Below are positions 58,702-64,000 of a DNA stretch of 64,000 nucleotides, in pieces. The notes under the pieces were generated by a model. It had not been told where the DNA came from. It did no database searches and saw nothing but the letters and a program-made list of their open reading frames with translations. Origin of the DNA: Streptomyces sp. NBC_00433 (GTDB lineage Bacteria > Actinomycetota > Actinomycetes > Streptomycetales > Streptomycetaceae); NCBI GenBank assembly GCA_036015235.1, contig CP107926.1, positions 1,240,001 to 1,304,000 of the forward strand, given 5' to 3'. Position numbers and translations under genes: made by a program. How positions within the stretch are numbered: position 1 is the first letter of the stretch; each line of letters opens with the position of its first letter.

Positions 58702-58712
58702 CGAAACTTTCG
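58702..58712. promoter_or_regulatory. Perfect CGAAA-N-TTTCG dyad
   Basis: CGAAACTTTCG. Sites built from CGAA-N-TTCG repeats are known (from memory) for the xylobiose-operon repressor BxlR in Streptomyces, also a LacI-family protein. Confidence 0.55.
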
Positions 58713-58836
58713 ATCCGGAGCGGGAGTTCAGGGCGACATCGGGGAGCGTTCGGCTCCCCATCGGGGGCTTGCGAGGCGTAAAAGGGGAGGCGAGCACGCA
58801 TTCCCAGGCGACCCGAAGCGGGAGAATATGCTGAAT

Positions 58837-58848
58837 GTTAACGCTAAC
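58837..58848. promoter_or_regulatory. LacI-type operator GTTAACGCTAAC in transporter leader
   Basis: About 160 nt downstream of the promoter and 432 nt before the binding-protein start, so it would act as a roadblock or serve a second promoter. Confidence 0.7.
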
Positions 58849-59279
58849 CAGGCAAACCATGCGCTGAACCACGGCTTCCGGATTCCCGCCGCATTCGAAG
58901 AGTGCCCGCCCCCGCCGTAATCGGACTCCGTATCGCCACCCCGCAACACCCCGCTCATGGTGCGGTATACATTTGCGCTCACCCTCAGCAAAACGGCCGC
59001 CCTTCGCCTGCTTACCGAACGAACCTCCTCGTCGGCGATGACACGCCGCGTGCCGTCGCCGCCGCTCGTCGCGCACCGCGCGACGGACACCGCGGCGCGG
59101 CGGCTGCCGTTGGGCGACGGTTCGTTCGGGGGCTCCCCGGCCCGCCGTACCAGCCTGCGGCCGGACGACCAGATCAGCACGTGCACGAGACCTTCGGTGC
59201 CCACCAGGCCATCGCCGTTGCACAAACCCCACCAATCCCACTCATTGCGACAGTGACGACAGATCAGGGAGATTCCACG

Positions 59280-60596
59280 ATGACGAGGAAGATTCGCAGC
59301 GCAACAGCTGTGGGGATCGGCTTGGGCATCGCGCTTGCAGCCACCGCCTGCGCCGGCGGCAGCGACGACAGCAGCACCAGCAGCGACAACGGCGGCAGCG
59401 GTTCGTCGGGCGGCAAGGTCACGGTGACCGTCTGGGAGAACGCGCAGCCCGGACCCGGCGCGGAATACTGGAAGACCGCTGCGGCGACGTACCACGCGCA
59501 GCACCCGAACGTCACGATCAAGATCCAGTACGTCCAGAACGAGGACCTCGACGGCAAGCTGCAGACCGCGCTCAACTCGAACTCCGCGCCGGACGTCTTC
59601 CTGCAGCGCGGCGGCGGCAAGATGCAGGCCATGGTCAACGCCGGCCAGCTCCAGACGCTGAACCTGACCGACACCGACAAGGCGAACGTCGGCGCGGCCG
59701 CTCTCGCGGGCGACACGATCGACGGCAAGATCTACGCGATGCCGCTCGACACGGCGCCTGAGGGCATCTACTACAGCAAGGACCTGTTCAAGCAGGCCGG
59801 CATCACCGCCACGCCGACCACGATGGACGAGCTCACGGCGGATGTCGCGAAGCTGAAGGCGATCAAGGTCGCGCCGATCGCGGTGGGTGCCAAGGACGCC
59901 TGGCCGGCCGCGCACTGGTACTACAACTTCGCCTTGCGCGAGTGCAGCCAGGACACCATGACCGAGGCCGGCAAGTCGCTCAAGTTCGACGATCCGTGCT
60001 GGACCAAGGCGGGTGACGACCTGGCCTCCTTCCTGAAGATCAGCCCCTTCCAGAACGGATTCCTGACGGCCCCCGCGCAGCAGGGCGCCGGGTCCTCGGC
60101 AGGCCTGCTGGCGAACCACAAGGCCGCCATGGAGCTCATGGGCAACTGGGACCCCGGAGTGATCGGCACCCTGACCCCGGACCAGAAGCCCCTCCCCGAC
60201 CTGGCCTGGTTCCCCTTCCCGGCCGTGGCCGGCGGCAAGGGCGACCCGAGCGCCATCATGGGCGGCAGCGGCGGATACTCGCTGTCCAAGAACGCGCCGA
60301 AGGAGGCCTTCAACTTCCTCCAGTTCCTGGTGACCAAGGAACAGCAGGAGGGCTACGCCAAGGGCTTCTTCACGATCCCGGTGAACCCGGCCGCCCAGTC
60401 GGTCGTCACCGACTCCTACAACATCTCGGCGCTGCAGGCCTTCAACAAGGCCGCGTACTCCATGCAGTTCCTTGACACCGAGTACGGCCAGAACGTCGGC
60501 AACGCCCTGAACACGGCCGTCGTGAACCTGCTCGCCGGCAAGGGTTCCGCGGCCGACATCGTCAAGGACACGAACAAGGCTGCCGAGAGGGGCTGA
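59280..60596 (+). CDS. Sugar ABC transporter substrate-binding lipoprotein
   Basis: 438 residues. ATG at 59280 with GGGAG 8 nt upstream; the longer upstream frame crosses regulatory DNA. Lipoprotein signal ending LAATAC, then an Asp/Ser/Gly linker. Family-1 binding-protein motifs: VTVTVWENAQPGPGAEYWKT, KLQTALNSNSAPDVFLQRGG, YAMPLDTAPEGIYYSKDLF, MELMGNWDPGVIG, GGSGGYSLSKNAPKEAFNFL. First gene of a four-gene operon ending in GH51, so its likely ligands are arabino-oligosaccharides or related pentose oligomers (inference). It sits outside the membrane and hands sugar to the two permeases. Confidence 0.95.
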   Translation: MTRKIRSATAVGIGLGIALAATACAGGSDDSSTSSDNGGSGSSGGKVTVTVWENAQPGPGAEYWKTAAATYHAQHPNVTIKIQYVQNEDLDGKLQTALNSNSAPDVFLQRGGGKMQAMVNAGQLQTLNLTDTDKANVGAAALAGDTIDGKIYAMPLDTAPEGIYYSKDLFKQAGITATPTTMDELTADVAKLKAIKVAPIAVGAKDAWPAAHWYYNFALRECSQDTMTEAGKSLKFDDPCWTKAGDDLASFLKISPFQNGFLTAPAQQGAGSSAGLLANHKAAMELMGNWDPGVIGTLTPDQKPLPDLAWFPFPAVAGGKGDPSAIMGGSGGYSLSKNAPKEAFNFLQFLVTKEQQEGYAKGFFTIPVNPAAQSVVTDSYNISALQAFNKAAYSMQFLDTEYGQNVGNALNTAVVNLLAGKGSAADIVKDTNKAAERG

Positions 60597-60607
60597 GTAA
60601 GAAGCCC

Positions 60608-61624
60608 ATGAGCGACACCCTGGGTACTGACGCGGCCATCGGCCGCCAGTCGCAGGGCACGTCTCGGGTCGGGGGCGCCGCCACGCCCCCGACCTCGCCG
60701 CGAGCGGCTTCACGCCGCCGCGGCCGTGCCAAGATGCGACTCGAGATCGCCCTCCTGTCCGGACCGGCGATCCTCATGTTCCTGGCTTTCGTGATCTTTC
60801 CGGTCGCGCTCGCCGCGTACTACGGCTTCTACCGCTGGCACGGCTACGGAGCACCCACCGACTGGGTCGGCCTGAACAACTACAAGCTGATCCTCACCGA
60901 CCCCGCGTTCCAGCAGGTCCTGAAGCACAGCTTCATGATCATGGGACTGTCCCTGGTCATCCAGGGGCCGCTGGCGATCATCCTCGCGCTCCTGCTCAAC
61001 CAGAAGATCCGCGGCCGCTCGATCATCCGGGTGCTGATCTTCGTGCCTTACATCATCTCCGAGGTCATCGTCGGCACCGGCTGGAGCCTGATGCTCCAGG
61101 GCGACGGCGCCATGAACGGCCTGCTGCGGCAGATCGGCCTGGGCTCCCTGCAAGCAGACTGGCTCTCCGACCCGAAGCTGGCCATCTGGACGCTGATGGC
61201 CATCATCTCGTGGAAGTACGTCGGCTTCGCGGTGATCCTGATGCTCGCCGGCCTCCAGTCGATCCCCGAGGAGCTCTTCGAGGCCGCCCAGATCGACGGC
61301 GCCTCCTACTGGCAGATACAGCGCCGCATCACGCTGCCGCTGCTGGGACCGACGATCCGCATCTGGGCGTTCCTGTCGATCATCGGCTCCCTGCAGCTGT
61401 TCGACCTCGTCTACATCATCTGGGGCCAGTACGTCTCGGGCACCGCCGGCACCTCGACCATGGCGATCTACATGCTCGCCCAGGGCCGCAACGCGGGCAA
61501 CTACGGCTACGGGAGCGCCATCGCGGTCGTGATGTTCCTGATATCGCTTATCGTGGCGCTGATCTACCAGCGCTTCGTCCTGCGCCGTGACCTACGGGGA
61601 GCCGTCACGGAGGGAACCGTCTGA
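60608..61624 (+). CDS. Sugar ABC transporter permease (MalF type)
   Basis: 338 residues. A basic N-terminal tail (ASRRRGRAKMRLE) then six predicted membrane helices beginning GPAILMFLAFVIFPVALAAYY. The ATPase-docking EAA loop is clear: EELFEAAQIDGASYWQIQRR. Starts 11 nt after the binding-protein gene and overlaps the next gene by one base. No ATPase gene is present; Streptomyces oligosaccharide importers commonly share one ATPase (MsiK) encoded elsewhere. Confidence 0.95.
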   Translation: MSDTLGTDAAIGRQSQGTSRVGGAATPPTSPRAASRRRGRAKMRLEIALLSGPAILMFLAFVIFPVALAAYYGFYRWHGYGAPTDWVGLNNYKLILTDPAFQQVLKHSFMIMGLSLVIQGPLAIILALLLNQKIRGRSIIRVLIFVPYIISEVIVGTGWSLMLQGDGAMNGLLRQIGLGSLQADWLSDPKLAIWTLMAIISWKYVGFAVILMLAGLQSIPEELFEAAQIDGASYWQIQRRITLPLLGPTIRIWAFLSIIGSLQLFDLVYIIWGQYVSGTAGTSTMAIYMLAQGRNAGNYGYGSAIAVVMFLISLIVALIYQRFVLRRDLRGAVTEGTV

Positions 61625-62526
61625 TGAGCGCGACCACTGCAAGATCCTGGTTCTCCTCCGCCGCCGGGCCGAACGGCCAGAGCGGTCGTCGGGTCGGTCG
61701 TGACGCGCCGCAGAAGTGGGGGAGCCCCTTCACCTACTTCGTCGCGCTGCTGTTCATCGGGGTCTGTATCGCTCCGGTGATCTACATCGTGCTCGGCGGA
61801 TTCCGCACCAACTCGCAGATCACCACGAGCCCTGCCGGGCTGCCGCACCCCTGGATCACCGCCAACTACATCAACATCCTGAAGTCCACGAGGTTCTGGG
61901 GCGAGTTCGCGAACTCCGTCCTGGTCGCGCTGGCGAGCACCGTCGGCATCGTCGTCCTCGGCCTGATGGTGAGCTTCGTGATCGCGCGCTACGACTTCAA
62001 GCTCAAAGGCGCGATGTACTCGCTCTTCGCCGCCGGCCTGATGTTCCCGATGGTCATCGCGATCACTCCGCTCTACATCGTCATCAAGGACCTCGGCCTC
62101 ATCGACAACCTGCTCGGCGTGATCGTCCCGCAGATCGCCTTCGGCCTGCCGACGACTGTCATCATCCTGGTGCCGTTCCTGCGCGCCATACCCAATGAGA
62201 TCGAGGAGGCCGCCGCGATCGACGGTACGAGCCGACTCGGATTCTTCGTCCGCATGGTGATCCCGCTGTCGGTGCCCGGTGTGGTGACAGTCGCCATCCT
62301 CGCTTTCATCGGCAGCTGGAACAACTACGTCCTGCCTCTGTACATCCTCAATTCGCAGGCCAATTTCACCCTGCCACTCGGCGTCCAGGCGTTCTCCTCG
62401 CAATACTCCACCGACACGGCGAAGGTCCTCGCGTTCACCTCGCTCGCGATGCTGCCCGCGCTGGTCTTCTTCTCCATTTTCGAGAAACGGATCGTCGGCG
62501 GTCTCACGGGCGCTGTGAAGGGCTGA
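61624..62526 (+). CDS. Sugar ABC transporter permease (MalG type)
   Basis: 300 residues, six membrane helices (FVALLFIGVCIAPVIYIVLG first). EAA loop NEIEEAAAIDGTSRLGFFVR. The stop of the preceding gene and this start share a base (TGATG), so translation is coupled. It forms the membrane channel with the MalF-type partner. Confidence 0.95.
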   Translation: MSATTARSWFSSAAGPNGQSGRRVGRDAPQKWGSPFTYFVALLFIGVCIAPVIYIVLGGFRTNSQITTSPAGLPHPWITANYINILKSTRFWGEFANSVLVALASTVGIVVLGLMVSFVIARYDFKLKGAMYSLFAAGLMFPMVIAITPLYIVIKDLGLIDNLLGVIVPQIAFGLPTTVIILVPFLRAIPNEIEEAAAIDGTSRLGFFVRMVIPLSVPGVVTVAILAFIGSWNNYVLPLYILNSQANFTLPLGVQAFSSQYSTDTAKVLAFTSLAMLPALVFFSIFEKRIVGGLTGAVKG

Positions 62527-62586
62527 TATCCGCTGCAGAACACGCACCCGTTGTGAGCCTGCCCGTGCCGTACCCCGGCAGGGGCA

Positions 62587-62601
62587 GGCCGCTGAGCGGC
62601 C
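62587..62601. terminator. Small hairpin between permease and GH51 genes
   Basis: GGCCGC, TGA loop, GCGGCC. May tune GH51 expression; weak as a terminator. Confidence 0.35.
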
Positions 62602-62643
62602 CCTTCGCTCGGCCCGCGCCACCCCCAGACAAGGACCACTGAA

Positions 62644-64000
62644 TTGCCCCGCGCGCACATCACGCTCAACAGGCAGGCGCTCATCGCTCCTGTCCGACGA
62701 CGCACCTTCGGCTCGTTCGTCGAGCACCTCGGCCGCTGCGTCTACACCGGCCTCTACGAGCCGGGACACCCGACCGCGAACGACGACGGATTCCGCATGG
62801 ACGTCGTCGAACTCGTCAAGGAGCTCGGCAGCACGACCGTCCGCTACCCGGGCGGAAACTTCGTCTCCGGCTTCCGGTGGGAGGACGCGGTCGGTCCGCG
62901 GGAGCAGCGCCCGGTGCGCCGCGACCTCGCGTGGCACGCACTCGAATCGAACCAGGTCGGCCTCGACGAGTTCGCCAGATGGCTCAAGCTCACCGGCTCC
63001 GAGCTGATGCTGGCGGTCAACGTCGCCACGCGAGGCATCCTGCCCGCCCTGGACCTGCTCGAGTACGCCAACCACCCGTCCGGCACGGCGCTGTCGGACC
63101 TTCGCGTCGCCAACGGCACGCCGGACCCACACGACGTCCGCATGTGGTGTCTCGGCAACGAGATGGACGGACCCTGGCAGACCGGCTTCATGACGGCTGA
63201 CGACTACGGCAAGATCGCCGCCCGCACCGCCGCCGCGATGAAGATGGCGGACAAGGACCTCGAACTCGTCGTCTGCGGTTCCTCCGGGTCCGGCATGCCG
63301 ACGTTCGGCGACTGGGAGCGCACGGTACTGGAGCACGCCTACGACCATGTCGACTACGTCTCGTGCCACGCGTACTACCAGGAGCACGACGGCGACCTCG
63401 GCTCCTTCCTCGCCTCGGCAACCGACATGGACTACTTCATCGACACCGTCGTCGCGACCGCCAACCACGTGGGGTTCAAGAAGCGCTCGGACAAGAAGAT
63501 CAACATCTCCTTCGACGAGTGGAACGTCTGGTACCTCAAGGAGCACATGGAGTCGCAGGAGGTCGACACCGAGTGGCGGCACGCTCCTCGGCAACTGGAG
63601 GACATATACACGGTGGCGGATGCCGTCGTCGTCGGCAACCTCCTGATGACGCTCCTCAAGCGCAGCGACCGCGTCACCTCGGCGTCGCTCGCACAACTCG
63701 TCAACGTGATCGCGCCGATCATGACCGAGCCCGGCGGGCCGGCCTGGCGGCAGACGACCTTCTACCCGTTCTCGATCACCAGCCGGCTCGCGTCCGGCGA
63801 CGTGATCCGGCCCGTGATCGAGACGCCGGCCTATGAGACGGCGCGGCACGGCGAGGCAGCCGTCGTCGACGCCGTCGCGACCGTCGACGGGGACCGCGCC
63901 GCGGTCTTCCTCGTCAACCGCGACCTCGCCGAGGCCGCGCAGGTCACGATCGACGTGCGCGGCCTCGGCTCGTCGCGCGTCGTCGAGGCGGTCACGCTCG
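62644..64000 (+). CDS. abfA: GH51 alpha-L-arabinofuranosidase, cytoplasmic (C-terminus cut by window edge)
   Basis: At least 452 residues visible of a family usually near 500. No signal peptide. TTG at 62644 with AAGGA 8-9 nt upstream; it gives the family start LPRAHITLNRQALIAPV. GH51 landmarks: RTFGSFVEHLGRCVYTGLYE, TVRYPGGNFVSGFRWED, the acid/base in WCLGNEMDGPWQ, the nucleophile in ISFDEWNVWYL, and QLVNVIAPIMTEPGGPAWRQ. Removes terminal arabinofuranose from imported oligosaccharides. Last visible gene of the transporter operon, 117 nt after the permease. Confidence 0.95.
   Translation, partial: MPRAHITLNRQALIAPVRRRTFGSFVEHLGRCVYTGLYEPGHPTANDDGFRMDVVELVKELGSTTVRYPGGNFVSGFRWEDAVGPREQRPVRRDLAWHALESNQVGLDEFARWLKLTGSELMLAVNVATRGILPALDLLEYANHPSGTALSDLRVANGTPDPHDVRMWCLGNEMDGPWQTGFMTADDYGKIAARTAAAMKMADKDLELVVCGSSGSGMPTFGDWERTVLEHAYDHVDYVSCHAYYQEHDGDLGSFLASATDMDYFIDTVVATANHVGFKKRSDKKINISFDEWNVWYLKEHMESQEVDTEWRHAPRQLEDIYTVADAVVVGNLLMTLLKRSDRVTSASLAQLVNVIAPIMTEPGGPAWRQTTFYPFSITSRLASGDVIRPVIETPAYETARHGEAAVVDAVATVDGDRAAVFLVNRDLAEAAQVTIDVRGLGSSRVVEAVTL

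Larger units (their letters stand above)
58315..59279. other. 965-nt control region of the arabinoside transporter operon
   Basis: No gene. Contains the terminator of the previous gene, a promoter (58649-58678), three CGAAA-type dyads (58548-58559, 58682-58692, 58702-58712), a GTTAACGCTAAC operator (58837-58848), and about 430 nt of leader before the binding-protein gene in which I see no known riboswitch. Confidence 0.7.

Noticed and set aside
58902-59279. 126-codon N-terminal extension of the binding-protein gene
   Set aside because: The extension lacks family similarity; the lipoprotein signal starts exactly at the ATG at 59280 with its own ribosome site.

Overview
The window is high-GC actinobacterial DNA, most likely from Streptomyces or a close relative. 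The signs are strong G/C third-codon bias, many GTG/TTG starts, AAGGAG-type ribosome sites, secreted hydrolases carrying actinobacterial CBM2 and CBM13 modules, a CebR-type operator, a LacI regulator, sugar ABC transporters without their own ATPase, and an AfsR-like NB-ARC/TPR protein. No tRNA, rRNA, CRISPR array, integrase or transposase was found.

About 45 kb (1-45.7 kb) plus the right end (58.5-64 kb) form one large arabinose and arabinan / arabinoxylan / arabinogalactan-protein utilisation region. Left block (1-7 kb): a sugar-binding lipoprotein (cut by the edge) and a cytoplasmic GH127 beta-L-arabinofuranosidase, divergent from a LacI regulator, then a secreted clan GH-A-like hydrolase with a ricin-type lectin. 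Next (7-10.8 kb): GH62 with CBM2, a 1.7 kb gene-poor stretch holding an orphan operator and a possible gene scar, and a small MerR regulator. The core (10.8-28.3 kb) is a minus-strand run of ten genes: GH10, GH54, GH54, GH27, GH59, GH29, GH10, GH54, a GDSL esterase and a cytoplasmic GH43. Most are secreted and most carry CBM13. Nearly every gap between them holds a hairpin, most of them perfect 11-14 bp stems. Then comes an ara catabolic operon (araB-araD-araA-galM, 28.8-34.1 kb), followed by plus-strand GH54 and a beta-helix protein, a GntR regulator, and minus-strand GH53, GH9 cellulase and a GH43 exo-1,3-galactanase-like enzyme.

The working model is as follows. Secreted enzymes strip arabinofuranose, arabinopyranose, fucose and galactose side groups and cut xylan and galactan backbones. 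Two ABC systems import oligosaccharides. Cytoplasmic GH127, GH43 and GH51 finish them. AraA, AraB and AraD convert L-arabinose to xylulose 5-phosphate. Ten copies of a LacI-family operator (GTTAGCGCTAAC and variants) lie in this region, including copies at the ara operon, GH54, GH10 and transporter promoters. A CebR box sits at the GH9 gene. Other palindromic elements suggest further regulators.

The 45.8-58.4 kb segment is unrelated: a cold-shock protein with a DEAD-box helicase, a small secreted protein, an HTH/NB-ARC/TPR regulator, a LysR regulator divergent from a D-amino-acid oxidase, a membrane protein, a roughly 1 kb empty stretch, and a 1013-residue protein joining an adenylation-like domain to a condensation domain with no carrier domain. 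The right end holds an ABC transporter operon followed by a GH51 arabinofuranosidase that runs off the edge.
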